Assembly: GCA_038206235.1 (NCBI GenBank)
Contig: JBBRBB010000033.1
Location: forward strand, 1 to 41,207
Direction of reading: 5' to 3'
DNA: 41,207 nucleotides
Source: JBBRBB01 sp038206235
GTDB lineage: Bacteria > Bacteroidota > Bacteroidia > Chitinophagales > Chitinophagaceae
Below, in pieces: positions 22,618 through 31,930 of the stretch; the stretch's first letter is position 1; the number at the start of each line of letters is the position of its first letter. Under the pieces are notes generated by a model. The model did not search any database, had not been told where the DNA came from, and was given only the letters and a program-made list of their open reading frames with translations. The translations under genes were made by a program, and so were the position numbers.

Positions 22618-23340
22618 CTATTTTGCAGACATATTTCCCTCATTCGAAATTGCCGCAGCATCATCACCCGTTATTACCCTTCCCCCAGCAACAAAACGTG
22701 CATTCCAGTAATCATCATTCAAATCACTTATCATAACGCCACTGCTGCTTGCATGTACAAACTTATCATTCCTTAGATACAACCCAACATGCGATACGCC
22801 ACGTGTAGTAGTATGAAAAAAAACAAGGTCGCCCTCTTTTAATTCCCTTTGTTTTACATGTGGACTAAAATCATATTGTTCATGCGCTGTTCTCGGAATA
22901 CGTACACTGTAAACATCACGCAGCATCATTTGAGTAAATGCGGAACAATCAATGCATTCGTAGTTTACACCGCCCCTGCAATATTTTGTTCCCCACCAGT
23001 CATCAATTTGTTGTAATAATGCAGCGTTGGAAAGTTGTTGGGCAGGAACGTCAATCAATATTGCATATTTTGTTTGCAGAGAGCTTACGTCAGGCTTTGC
23101 ATCTTCCCAGTTTGTTGTTGCTCTTTTTGATTCACGTGCACTGTTATAAATGTATTTCTTGTCAGATGATTTATCACCCGGCGTTACAGAAATATCATCT
23201 AAGAAACGAATATCTTTTCCGTTATTCTTAGCTGATGAAGTTGTAGAAGCTGAATTATCTTTAGAAGAAAGATTTTTCAAACTTTGGCAGCTCGTTAGAA
23301 AAAACATCGCTGCAAGCACACGAATAAGTTGTTTCTGCAT
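22618..23340 (-). CDS. NlpC/P60-family lipoprotein peptidase
   Basis: A 240-residue lipoprotein with lipobox LTSC (Cys18), a low-complexity Ser/Asn/Lys linker and a C-terminal NlpC/P60 cysteine peptidase domain. The catalytic triad is visible: Cys132 in CIDCSAFTQ, His184 in VSHVGLYL and His196 in KFVHASSS. These enzymes cleave the gamma-D-Glu-diamino acid bond or D,L-crosslinks in peptidoglycan (Spr/MepS type) and are anchored to the outer membrane. The WWGTKYCRGGVNYECIDCS context matches Spr-like members. It is divergent from dnaE with 238 bp between the starts. Confidence 0.9.
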   Translation of the reverse strand: MQKQLIRVLAAMFFLTSCQSLKNLSSKDNSASTTSSAKNNGKDIRFLDDISVTPGDKSSDKKYIYNSARESKRATTNWEDAKPDVSSLQTKYAILIDVPAQQLSNAALLQQIDDWWGTKYCRGGVNYECIDCSAFTQMMLRDVYSVRIPRTAHEQYDFSPHVKQRELKEGDLVFFHTTTRGVSHVGLYLRNDKFVHASSSGVMISDLNDDYWNARFVAGGRVITGDDAAAISNEGNMSAK

Positions 23341-23494
23341 CGAAATAATTATTTAGATATTGGCAATCTCTGCAGGGTAGCAACTGGAATAATTGGCGCA
23401 AAGGTGCAAACTTTTTCTTAAATGAAATTAATTTCTTATTCGCAACACTTTAGCCCAACGTTTACAATTAACTTTTGTGGATAATTCGTCAATC

Positions 23495-23509
23495 TTTACA
23501 AAATGTAAA
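23495..23509. promoter_or_regulatory. Palindrome in the nlpC/dnaE intergenic region
   Basis: TTTACA-AAA-TGTAAA is a perfect 6-bp-arm inverted repeat 70 bp before the dnaE ATG. A half-site TTTACA lies at 23461-23466. It could be an operator for one or both divergent genes or a chance AT-rich palindrome. Confidence 0.3.
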
Positions 23510-23578
23510 CATTCATCTTTACCGGCTTTTGTAATTTAGCATTTATCAACTATCAACGAAAAAAAATCATCTTTTAGT

Positions 23579-26500
23579 ATGAAGTTTTCTCACCTGCATG
23601 TGCATACACAGTATTCACTCTTAGACGGCGCTGCTTCTATTGAAAGCCTTTATAAAAAAGCGGCTGCTAACAACATGCCTGCACTGGCAATCACTGACCA
23701 TGGAAATATGTTTGGTGTATTCGATTTTGTAAATCATGCATGGAAGAATACAAAGGTTATTGGCAAAGATGAAAATGGAAAAGATATTCTTGAACCCACT
23801 ATTAAACCCATAGTTGGCTGCGAATTTTATGTAGTAAAAGACAGGCATAAAAAAATATTTACAAAAGAACAAAAAGATGACCGCTATCACCAGGTGCTGC
23901 TTGCAAAAAATAAAACGGGTTATCAAAATCTCATTAAGCTTACTTCATTAGGATTTATAGAGGGCTTTTACAGCAAGTATCCCCGCATAGACAAAGAGCT
24001 AATCGAAAAATATCACGAAGGATTAATTGCCACAACATGTTGCATCGGCGCTTACATTCCTCAAACTATTATAAACAAAGGAGAAGCTGCCGCAGAAATA
24101 GAATTTGAATGGTGGCTGAATTTATTTCATGAAGATTACTACATCGAACTGCAAAGACATAACATCAAAGAGCAGGAACTCATTAACGCAACCTTATTAA
24201 AGTTTGCAAAAAAATATAACGTGCAGGTGATTGCAACGAACGATAGCCATTACACAAATATGGAAGATTATAATGCACATGATATTTTACTTTGTTTGAA
24301 TACCGGCGAAAAGCAATCAACGCCCGGCTATGATGATTTTATTAATGATGATTTGCAGATGAAAAACCGTCGCTTCAAATTTCCGAACAACCAGTTCTAT
24401 TTTAAAACCGGTAAAGAGATGCAGGAATTGTTTAATGATATTCCTGAATCCATTGACAACACGAATGCAATTGTAGATAAGATAGAAGTTCTTAATCTTA
24501 AGAAAGATGTATTGCTGCCTGCATTTCCTGTTCCAAAAAAATTCATAACAAGTGGCGACAGTAATCTCAATCAATGGAATTATCTCAATCATCTTGCTTA
24601 CGAAGGAGCCAAAGAGCGATACCATGAAATAACTGAAGAACTGCGTGAGCGTCTCGACTTCGAATTGTTCACCATTAAAACTATGGGCTTTGCCGGATAC
24701 TTTTTAATTGTAAGTGATTTCATAAAAGAAGGTAAACAAATGGGTGTGTTTGTTGGTCCTGGTCGTGGTTCCGCTGCGGGAAGCGTTGTTGCTTATTGCA
24801 TTGGCATTACCAACATTGACCCAATAAAATATAATTTACTTTTCGAAAGATTTTTAAATCCCGATAGAAAGTCAATGCCCGATATTGATACCGATTTTGA
24901 TGATGAAGGACGGCAAAAAGTAATTGATTACGTAGTAAAAAAATATGGCAAGCACCAGGTAGCGCAAATAATCACGTATGGCACTATGGCTGCAAAGATG
25001 AGCATTAAAGATGTAGCACGTGTAATGGATTTGCCTTTGCCGGAAAGTAATGCATTAGCAAAAATGGTTTCTGAAAGACCAGGCACTAATTTAGGCCGCA
25101 TACTCACTGCCCCGTTAACAATAAAAGATGGCGAGAAATCTCTTGAAGAAAAAGAAAATTTTAGCGCTGATGAAATAGAAAATATAAAGCGCCTGAGAGA
25201 AATTTATCATGGCAATGATTTAAGAGCGCAGGTGCTGAAAGAAGCAGAACGCTTAGAAGGTAATGTGCGCAACACGGGCATACACGCAGCGGGAATAATC
25301 ATAGCGCCAACAGATCTCACAGAACTAATTCCTGTGGCAACAGCAAAAGATTCTGAGCTGTGGGTTACGCAAATTCAGGGAGATACAATTGAAGAAGCAG
25401 GTGTTCTTAAAATGGACTTCTTAGGATTGAAAACACTATCCATTTTAAAAACTGCACTGGAGCTTATCAAACAAAATTATAATCTTAATCTTGATATTGA
25501 TACCATTCCTCTTGATGATGAAAAAACTTTTCAGCTGTATCAGAAAGGGGAAGCCAATGGCACGTTTCAGTTTGAAAGTGCAGGCATGCAAAAGTATATG
25601 CGTGAATTAAAACCCGACAAGTTTGATGACCTCATTGCAATGAATGCATTATATCGTCCAGGCCCGATGGCTTATATTCCAAAATACATTTCACGCAAGC
25701 ACGGCAGAGAAAGTGTAACTTATGATTTGCCCGAAATGGAAGAACACCTTTCAGAAACGTATGGCATCACAGTTTACCAGGAGCAGGTGATGTTGCTTTC
25801 TCAAACGCTTGCAGGTTTTAGTAAAGGCGAAGCTGATATATTACGCAAGGCGATGGGGAAAAAACAAAAATATGTACTTGACAAAATGAAGGCACAGTTC
25901 ATTGAAGGCGCAACTAAAAAAGGATATTTACCTGAAACATTAGAAAAAATCTGGTGCGATTGGGAAGCCTTTGCACACTACGCTTTTAATAAATCTCATT
26001 CTACATGCTATGCTTTGGTTGCATATCAAACAGGATATTTAAAAGCACATTATCCAAGTGAATATATGGCAGCAGTGTTGAATCATACAGGCAGTATTGA
26101 AAAGATTACTTTCTATATGGAAGAATGCAAACGCATGGGCATAAAAGTTTTGGGACCCGATATCAATGAATCGCAAAAAGGTTTTGCTGTTAATAGGAAC
26201 AAAGAAATACGTTTTGGTTTGGGCGGATTAAAAGGTGTTGGCGATGCTGCCATCGAAAACATTCTTGAAGAGAAAACGAAGCATGGCAGCTATCAAAATA
26301 TTTTCGATTTTATTAAAAGATTGAATCAGCGAAGCGTAAATAAAAAATCGTTTGAAAGTCTTGCGTATTCCGGTGCATTCGATTGCTTTAAAGATATTCA
26401 CAGAGCACAATATTTTTATACTCCTGTAAGCGATACAAGAAATGGAATTGAGCGCATCATTGCTTTTGGAAATCAATATCAAACAAACAAAGAACTTAGT

Positions 26501-27250
26501 CGTAACAGCTTGTTTGGTGATAGTGTGATGCCTGAAATCGCATCACCCAAACTTCCTTTCTGCGAGCCGTGGACACTAACTGAATTGCTTGATTATGAAA
26601 AAGAAGTTACAGGTATGTTCATGAGCGGTCATCCTCTTGACCATTTTAAATTTGAACTCAAATATTATGGCATTATAAAGCTGAGCGATTTTAATGAAGC
26701 CAAAGAATCAAAAACATTTATTACAGCAAATGCAGGGAAAAATTTTCGGGTTGCCGGGCTTGTAATTAATGCACAGCACCGCATAACAAAGACAGGTAAA
26801 AATTTTGCTTCTTTAATTATCGAAGATTTCACCGGCAAAGCTGAACTTATGTTTTGGAGTGAGGAGTACGTTAAGTTCCAAAATTACCTGGAGAAAGGAA
26901 AGAATCTTTTGATTACTGGATTTTTTAAGCAACGCTACAATAGTGAAGAATATGAATTCAAAGTAACTTCTGTAACATTGCTTGAAACCGCAAAGCAACT
27001 GCTTACTAAAAGTGTAGAATTAAAATTAGATGCCCAGTCTGTTACAAAAGATATGGTAGATTTTATTGACAGGAATGTTCGCCACAATCCCGGCAATTCA
27101 TCTTTAAAATTTAAGATTAAAGAGCCTGATGAAAATTTGGAGATTTGTTTATACACTTCAGGCAAAGGATTTTCAATGAATGAAGAGATAGCTGAATTTT
27201 TAATTGATAATCCTGATGTGGAGGTGAATGTTGGGCTGGTAAATGTTTAG
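23579..27250 (+). CDS. dnaE: DNA polymerase III subunit alpha
   Basis: A 1223-residue replicative polymerase. The N-terminal PHP domain begins FSHLHVHTQYSLLDGA (residues 2-17) with ITDHGNMFG next. The polymerase active site includes MGVFVGPGRGSAAGSVVAY, the catalytic Asp pair in MPDIDTDFDDEGR (about 433-445), RNTGIHAAGIIIAP, and GTFQFESAGMQKYMR with ALYRPGPMAYIP. The helix-hairpin-helix (IRFGLGGLKGVGDAAIENI) and an OB-fold (about 1055-1115) follow. The C-terminal region is short, as in Bacteroidota DnaE1. All polymerase motifs are intact. It is transcribed alone, with the next gene on the same strand 215 bp away. Confidence 0.98.
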   Translation: MKFSHLHVHTQYSLLDGAASIESLYKKAAANNMPALAITDHGNMFGVFDFVNHAWKNTKVIGKDENGKDILEPTIKPIVGCEFYVVKDRHKKIFTKEQKDDRYHQVLLAKNKTGYQNLIKLTSLGFIEGFYSKYPRIDKELIEKYHEGLIATTCCIGAYIPQTIINKGEAAAEIEFEWWLNLFHEDYYIELQRHNIKEQELINATLLKFAKKYNVQVIATNDSHYTNMEDYNAHDILLCLNTGEKQSTPGYDDFINDDLQMKNRRFKFPNNQFYFKTGKEMQELFNDIPESIDNTNAIVDKIEVLNLKKDVLLPAFPVPKKFITSGDSNLNQWNYLNHLAYEGAKERYHEITEELRERLDFELFTIKTMGFAGYFLIVSDFIKEGKQMGVFVGPGRGSAAGSVVAYCIGITNIDPIKYNLLFERFLNPDRKSMPDIDTDFDDEGRQKVIDYVVKKYGKHQVAQIITYGTMAAKMSIKDVARVMDLPLPESNALAKMVSERPGTNLGRILTAPLTIKDGEKSLEEKENFSADEIENIKRLREIYHGNDLRAQVLKEAERLEGNVRNTGIHAAGIIIAPTDLTELIPVATAKDSELWVTQIQGDTIEEAGVLKMDFLGLKTLSILKTALELIKQNYNLNLDIDTIPLDDEKTFQLYQKGEANGTFQFESAGMQKYMRELKPDKFDDLIAMNALYRPGPMAYIPKYISRKHGRESVTYDLPEMEEHLSETYGITVYQEQVMLLSQTLAGFSKGEADILRKAMGKKQKYVLDKMKAQFIEGATKKGYLPETLEKIWCDWEAFAHYAFNKSHSTCYALVAYQTGYLKAHYPSEYMAAVLNHTGSIEKITFYMEECKRMGIKVLGPDINESQKGFAVNRNKEIRFGLGGLKGVGDAAIENILEEKTKHGSYQNIFDFIKRLNQRSVNKKSFESLAYSGAFDCFKDIHRAQYFYTPVSDTRNGIERIIAFGNQYQTNKELSRNSLFGDSVMPEIASPKLPFCEPWTLTELLDYEKEVTGMFMSGHPLDHFKFELKYYGIIKLSDFNEAKESKTFITANAGKNFRVAGLVINAQHRITKTGKNFASLIIEDFTGKAELMFWSEEYVKFQNYLEKGKNLLITGFFKQRYNSEEYEFKVTSVTLLETAKQLLTKSVELKLDAQSVTKDMVDFIDRNVRHNPGNSSLKFKIKEPDENLEICLYTSGKGFSMNEEIAEFLIDNPDVEVNVGLVNV

Positions 27251-27397
27251 CGTTTGGCCTTTATCGTTTAGCGCTTGTGATTGCCACTGCGAGTACAATA
27301 TCAGCGGCTTTCATTTTTATATTCTGGATTTTGTTCTTTCAGTATGCTTACATCATATTGCAGTTCTCCTTCGCCATAAAAACAAAAATGTATTTTA

Positions 27398-27405
27398 TAC
27401 ATTTG
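27398..27405 (+). promoter_or_regulatory. Candidate -7 box for the DUF262 gene
   Basis: TACATTTG fits TAnnTTTG and lies 60 bases before the ATG at 27466. No clear -33 element is seen. It suggests the gene is transcribed on its own rather than from dnaE. Confidence 0.4.
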
Positions 27406-27465
27406 TGAAAAGAACATATTTAGAAAAGATGCAAAGAAAATATTAACGCAGACAATTTATAATAA

Positions 27466-29148
27466 ATGAAAGGAATACAAGATACTTCAAACGTAACTTA
27501 TCGCCAATTAATGGGAAATGGGTTACGATATGAAATACCGAAATTTCAAAGAGATTACACATGGGAATATGAACAATGGGATGATTTATGGAATGATATT
27601 ACTTCTTTGCGTATTAATGAGGAGGTTGAGCATTACATGGGATATCTTGTTTTACAGACTTCAGATAATAAAAGTTTTCAAATTATTGACGGGCAGCAGA
27701 GACTTACTACAATGAGCTTGATTGTATTAACGGTTTTAAAATGTTTAGAGGATTTAATAAATGAAAAAATAGATCCCGATCAAAATGAAAGAAGAAAAAT
27801 GGCTTTAATGAATAGCTATATAGGCTATTTAGACCCGGTTACTTTAATATCAAATAATAAACTAAAGCTAAACAGAAACAATGATGATTATTATAAACAT
27901 TATTTAGTGCTCTTAAAAGATCTTCCAGTTCGAAACACCAATGCCTCTGAAAAGCAAATGAGAGAATGTTTTTTATGGTATTATGATAAAACAAAAAAAG
28001 AATTTCAAACCGGTGAATCATTGGCAGGTTTTGTTGATAATGTAGTAGATAAATTATTTTTCACACAGATAAACGTTTCGGATGATTTCAACGCATTTAA
28101 AGTATTTGAAACGCTGAATGCAAGAGGAGTGCAACTCTCATCTGCAGATTTATTAAAAAATTATTTGTTTTCTGTAGTTGATAAAACAAAGCCCCATAAA
28201 TCTGAAATAGACGAATTAGAATTATTATGGAGCAAAGTGATTGGCAAGCTGGAAGAACAAAAATTGGAAGACTTTTTAAGATATTACTGGAACAGTAAAA
28301 ATAAAACGGTAAGAAAAGCAAGTTTATTTAAAGCAATAAAGAAAAGCATTGCTGACAAATCGCAGGCATTTTCATTGATTAGAGAATTAAATGATGTTGC
28401 AGATATATATATGGCTTTACAAAATCCTGATGATGAGCTATGGCAAGGAAAGAATGAAATTTCCAATTCCTTGCGGGAATTAAAACTTTTTCAGATTAAA
28501 CAAACTTTTTCATTATTTATTTCTGCGTACTATAATCTTGAACAAGCGGCTTTTACTAAGCTTGTAAAAGCAACTTCAATTATATCATTCAGATACAATA
28601 TTATTGGTGGATTAAACCCTAATGAACAAGAAGAGGTATATAATTCTGCAGCATTAAACATAATCAAAAACAAGCAATTTAACCTTGCAGAATTAAAGGC
28701 AATTTATGTAGAAGATGAAAATTTTGAAACAGATTTTTCAAATAAAATATTTAAGAATACAAGTCGAAATCATCAAATTGCTAAGTATATTTTTTGGAAG
28801 ATAGAAATATATAAGTTTAGAAATGATATTCCCGCAGAAAGTGATTTATATAGCATTGAACATATTTTGCCAGAAAATGCTACTGAAAGCTGGGGTGCAT
28901 TTACAAATGATGCAATTGAAAGATGTAAATACCGGTTTGGAAATCTGACTCTTTTAGAAAAAAAATTAAATAAAGATGCAGGTATAAAAAAGTATGAAGA
29001 AAAAAAACAATTCTACAAAGCAAGCAATAGCAAATTGACAAATATTCTTCCCGATCAGTATGGCGACTGGACAGAAGAAAATATTGTTGTACGGCAAAAA
29101 GATCTGGCAAAGGATGCCAAATCAATTTGGCGTTTACAATTCAATTAA
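27466..29148 (+). CDS. DUF262/DUF1524 (GmrSD-like) nuclease protein
   Basis: A 560-residue protein with an N-terminal DUF262 (ParB-like NTPase fold) domain, shown by YEIPKFQRDYTWEYEQW (about 23-39) and FQIIDGQQRLTTM (about 72-84), and FKVFETLNARGVQLSSADL later. The C-terminal DUF1524 HNH-type nuclease domain has the catalytic SIEHILPENATE motif near residue 464 and YRFGNLTLLEKKLN. This is the GmrSD type IV restriction architecture in one chain (glucosylated-cytosine DNA cleavage is the best-known activity), though many members have unknown targets. It stands alone, with no methyltransferase or other defence gene adjacent, and its codon use looks more AT-rich than dnaE, consistent with acquisition. 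A defence role is inferred. Confidence 0.87.
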   Translation: MKGIQDTSNVTYRQLMGNGLRYEIPKFQRDYTWEYEQWDDLWNDITSLRINEEVEHYMGYLVLQTSDNKSFQIIDGQQRLTTMSLIVLTVLKCLEDLINEKIDPDQNERRKMALMNSYIGYLDPVTLISNNKLKLNRNNDDYYKHYLVLLKDLPVRNTNASEKQMRECFLWYYDKTKKEFQTGESLAGFVDNVVDKLFFTQINVSDDFNAFKVFETLNARGVQLSSADLLKNYLFSVVDKTKPHKSEIDELELLWSKVIGKLEEQKLEDFLRYYWNSKNKTVRKASLFKAIKKSIADKSQAFSLIRELNDVADIYMALQNPDDELWQGKNEISNSLRELKLFQIKQTFSLFISAYYNLEQAAFTKLVKATSIISFRYNIIGGLNPNEQEEVYNSAALNIIKNKQFNLAELKAIYVEDENFETDFSNKIFKNTSRNHQIAKYIFWKIEIYKFRNDIPAESDLYSIEHILPENATESWGAFTNDAIERCKYRFGNLTLLEKKLNKDAGIKKYEEKKQFYKASNSKLTNILPDQYGDWTEENIVVRQKDLAKDAKSIWRLQFN

Positions 29149-29209
29149 AAAAGGTGTATTTGCAATTCTTTCAACAAGTAAAATATTATGGTAACGACGA
29201 TAAGCTACC

Positions 29210-29767
29210 TTACTTTACCTGCGCCAAAATCTCCGCAATCTTCCTCGCTCTTGTTTCAGTAAGCTTTGCATTGGCTAATCTATACAGTAATTGTTTCCTT
29301 TTAAATGGCGCTAAACCATGAAACCACTTTGCTACCTTTTTATTTTTTGAAAAAACTTTTTTCAGGTCTTCTGGAATTTCATAATTCTCTACATGGTCAA
29401 GCTTCGTCCATGAACCGTTTTGTTTTCCTGTTTCTATTATCGTTAATCCAGCAGGCATCATCAATCCATCTGCAATTAGTTTTTCAACTCTTCTTTTATT
29501 CAATGCGCTCCAAACGCTTTTAGTTTTACGCGGTGTAAATTTTTGCATGAACTTTTCTTCATCAAGCGGCTTCATAATACTGTCTATCCAGCCAAAGCAT
29601 AAGGCTTCTTCCACCGCATCATCATAGCTGACACGGCTTTTGCCGCTGCTCTTTTTGTAATAGATTAGCCACACACCTAATTGTTTTCCGTGATTTTTTT
29701 CCAGCCATTTTCTCCATGCCTTCCGGTCTTTGGCATAAAAGGTTTTATATTCAGATATTGAGAGCAT
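29210..29767 (-). CDS. YdeI/OmpD-associated family protein
   Basis: A 185-residue protein of the YdeI (OmdA, bacteriocin-resistance-associated) family. Visible motifs are AWRKWLEKNHGKQLGVWLIYYKK, RVSYDDAVEEALCFGWIDSIMK, FTPRKTKSVWSALNKRRVEKL and the C-terminal APFKRKQLLYRLANAKLTETRARKI helix. The family is associated with cell-envelope stress and peptide tolerance in E. coli and Salmonella, but the molecular function is not settled. It is a single gene on the minus strand next to the broken DUF3179 gene. Confidence 0.88.
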   Translation of the reverse strand: MLSISEYKTFYAKDRKAWRKWLEKNHGKQLGVWLIYYKKSSGKSRVSYDDAVEEALCFGWIDSIMKPLDEEKFMQKFTPRKTKSVWSALNKRRVEKLIADGLMMPAGLTIIETGKQNGSWTKLDHVENYEIPEDLKKVFSKNKKVAKWFHGLAPFKRKQLLYRLANAKLTETRARKIAEILAQVK

Positions 29768-29837
29768 GAATGAAAGATAAGAAGAGATGATTTACAGTAT
29801 CACGAGGAAATTGCATGTTTTATAATTCATCTTCACA

Positions 29838-30624
29838 TTATTTATACACTTCGCTGTTTGGATGAAATGCCTGCCACGAATGCCAAAACTCCTGGTAAGA
29901 CTGAATGGTTTGTAATTGTTTGCCTTTATAAAATCCATCAATACAAACGCCATTCATCTTCATAAAGATTTTGTTTCTTCATCCTCCATCAATTTATTTA
30001 TTGCATTGTAAGTGAAATGCAGCGTGTCATTATCTATCTTCCGGCTTAGCACATATACTGTTTTTCCGTTTTGCTCTGCTGAAATTAATATAGGAGTATT
30101 GGCAAGCGAATCTTCCAGAATTATTTTTTGCATCACCATATTCCAATCGTACACTTTCAATTTATTATTTAATGAAACGCCTGTTACCCATGATTTCATT
30201 TTCCAGGAAGCGGTATCTCTTTTTTCAAGGCTGCTTTTCAAAGTATCTTCATCATATCCTATCAAGTCGGCATATTGTTTTTTGAAATTAGTATCGCGCT
30301 GCAGTATTAAGCTGTTGGGATGCAACGCAAGCCAATCACTCACGGTCATTTGTGCTGATGGAAGCTCAGGTAAATAAGTTCCCTTTAATGCACCTGCGAT
30401 TGCCAAACCATTTTCCTGCCGCCACCAGCTTTTGGTAGTTGCATCTTCAAACATGGCATTAAAATTATCCATTCCCACGAGCCGAAACTGTTATGCAGAA
30501 AGTAAGCAATGCTAATCGTGTTGCTTTTCTGGCTGCCGGGAAATGGCATAATAAAATATACTTTCAATATTTCTATAATGATTAGAAAAAATAATCCGGA
30601 GAAAACCAACCCTGATTTTTTCAT
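29838..30624 (-). pseudogene. DUF3179 membrane protein, two-lesion pseudogene
   Basis: Three reading pieces in one order match a DUF3179 protein. (1) 30624-30485 starts MKKSGLVFSGLFFLIIIEIL and contains YFIMPFPGSQK, the typical first helix. (2) 30478-29960 starts VGMDNFNAMFEDATTKSWW and runs through PSAQMTVSDWLALHPNS and SSLEKRDTASWKMKSWV. (3) After the stop at 29960 the next frame reads KMNGVCIDGFYKG and ends FWHSWQAFHPNSEVYK. About 110-120 residues expected between pieces 1 and 2 are absent, so there is an internal deletion that also shifts the frame. A single missing base near 29963 (TCTTTATGAAGATG read as TCTTTATGGAAGATG) would restore the third piece. The gene is therefore non-functional as sequenced. 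Confidence 0.85.
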
Positions 30625-30904
30625 AAAAAAAAAGAAGAAAAATAGAAATTTTTTACTGTGATTGAGAATTATATTCAAACATATTGAATTAATACGGCTT
30701 AGAGAAAAATGAACAAATGCACACCGATAATGTATTGTATTCAGTTAAAAAAAATCTCAAAACAGTTACAAAGGCAGGAATTAAAACTCTTTTGAGGCAG
30801 AGAAAAAAAGAAAGCATGTCTGATATGTATAGTTTTTAATCGTTCTTACCGTGGTTAAGTGTATAGAGATAATTATTTTTATTCTGAATATATCCTATAA
30901 AAAT

Positions 30905-31135
30905 ATGAACCGATACAACTACAATAAGCAACCTGAAAATATTCAAAAATATTTCAGGCTGTGTGTACACTGCAACCATTATTATGATATTAGAGATTTG
31001 AAGAATGCTTTACTGCATTGGTCTCACGATGGTAGATATGGGTCTGTCATAAAACCTATATTTCATGCTGATTCAAGAGAATTAGCGGATAAACGAGAAT
31101 GGACAAAGTATGAAGAGCCCATTAGTTTGAATTAA
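30905..31135 (+). CDS. Small hypothetical protein
   Basis: A 76-residue ORF with a Cys pair (LCVHCNHYYDIRD) and a Trp-rich middle (LHWSHDGRYGS). An in-frame upstream start at 30851 would add 18 hydrophobic residues with no signal-peptide character, so ATG 30905 is preferred. The Cys-X2-Cys-X1-His arrangement could bind a metal, but no second half is seen and no family is recognised. It is flanked by the DUF3179 pseudogene (divergent) and a converging lipoprotein gene. It may be a real small gene or a fragment. Confidence 0.4.
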   Translation: MNRYNYNKQPENIQKYFRLCVHCNHYYDIRDLKNALLHWSHDGRYGSVIKPIFHADSRELADKREWTKYEEPISLN

Positions 31136-31159
31136 CGCCTCCTCTCCCATTTACTGTTT

Positions 31160-31645
31160 TTATTGAGCCGGAATTAATTCTGTGTACGACTTATCCCCAT
31201 ACCCCAATGGCTGAGTATAATTAAAATGATTATTATTTAAGGCAATAATAGTCTCCACATCTGTCCCATACGTAAAGTACATGTAAAGAACCGTAGCGGT
31301 ATTATCAGCAAAATGCCATGTTCCCAGGTAAGTATAGCCGCCGTCAATTTCAATAAAAGTATGATCAGGCTTAAATGTAAAGCGTGTTTCATCAAGGTCT
31401 ATTACATTATTTGTTCCCCCGCGTTCATACTGAACATCACCTTTATTATTAGGATCAACATAATGAAAATAATAACCCTGATATATCCATGGATGTGCAA
31501 CGAGGAGAGCAGAACGAATTTTCACCGCTGATAAACGCTCTTCTTCAGATGCAGGGAAAGTATTTGTTGCGGACTTTATATCTGTTTTAGTGCAGGCTGA
31601 TAAAAAAATAATACATGCACAGAAGAAATAGATTGCTTGTTTCAT
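31160..31645 (-). CDS. Small lipoprotein of unknown function
   Basis: A 161-residue lipoprotein: hydrophobic N-terminus and lipobox LSAC with Cys18. The body has several Tyr/Trp-rich beta-strand-like segments (HPWIYQGYYFHYVD, FIEIDGGYTYLGTWHF, LYMYFTYG). The pattern GTWHF with hydrophobic strands recalls a lipocalin-like barrel of the kind annotated in many Bacteroidota lipoproteins, but this is not certain. A start two codons upstream is equally possible. Confidence 0.65.
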   Translation of the reverse strand: MKQAIYFFCACIIFLSACTKTDIKSATNTFPASEEERLSAVKIRSALLVAHPWIYQGYYFHYVDPNNKGDVQYERGGTNNVIDLDETRFTFKPDHTFIEIDGGYTYLGTWHFADNTATVLYMYFTYGTDVETIIALNNNHFNYTQPLGYGDKSYTELIPAQ

Positions 31646-31729
31646 AACCAAATTTTTTTTGTGAATAATTAAAACTCTGTAAAATAAACCTGTGGTTTAC
31701 AGAAAAGGTTGCCTTGTAAAATAACTTCT

Positions 31730-31875
31730 TCAATCAAATATTCCATAACTCTCTCTTCGCAATAATTCTTTTACAGTAATGAGCACTATCTCTATTTCAC
31801 CCTCTTTATCTAAACGTTTAATTTCTTTTATTGCATTGGTAGAAAGACCCCTTCCCGCAAAGTTTTTTTGTTCAT
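31730..31875 (-). pseudogene. Frameshifted small ORF
   Basis: On the minus strand the frame ending in TGA at 31730-31732 reads NFAGRGLSTNAIKEIKRLDK, then EGEIEIVLITVKELLRRESY-GIFD, which looks like real protein rather than noise. The only nearby ATG (31873-31875) is in another frame: a run of seven A (31863-31869) separates them, and eight A would join MNKK to NFAGRGL in one 48-codon ORF. The ORF is therefore either a decayed gene or a homopolymer sequencing error. No family was recognised. Confidence 0.35.
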
Positions 31876-31930
31876 CTTAAACTTTAAACTCTAAAATTTA
31901 TTTTCTCCTTACCTTCCCTCAAATTATTTT

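Noticed and set aside
27243..27446. 67-codon plus-strand ORF after dnaE
   Set aside because: Cys/His-rich translation of intergenic DNA containing the DUF262 promoter-like box; no conserved pattern.
30717..30839. 40-codon plus-strand ORF (MHTDNVLYSVKKNLKTVTK...)
   Set aside because: Too short, no family and no promoter; kept only as a note because it is ATG-initiated.
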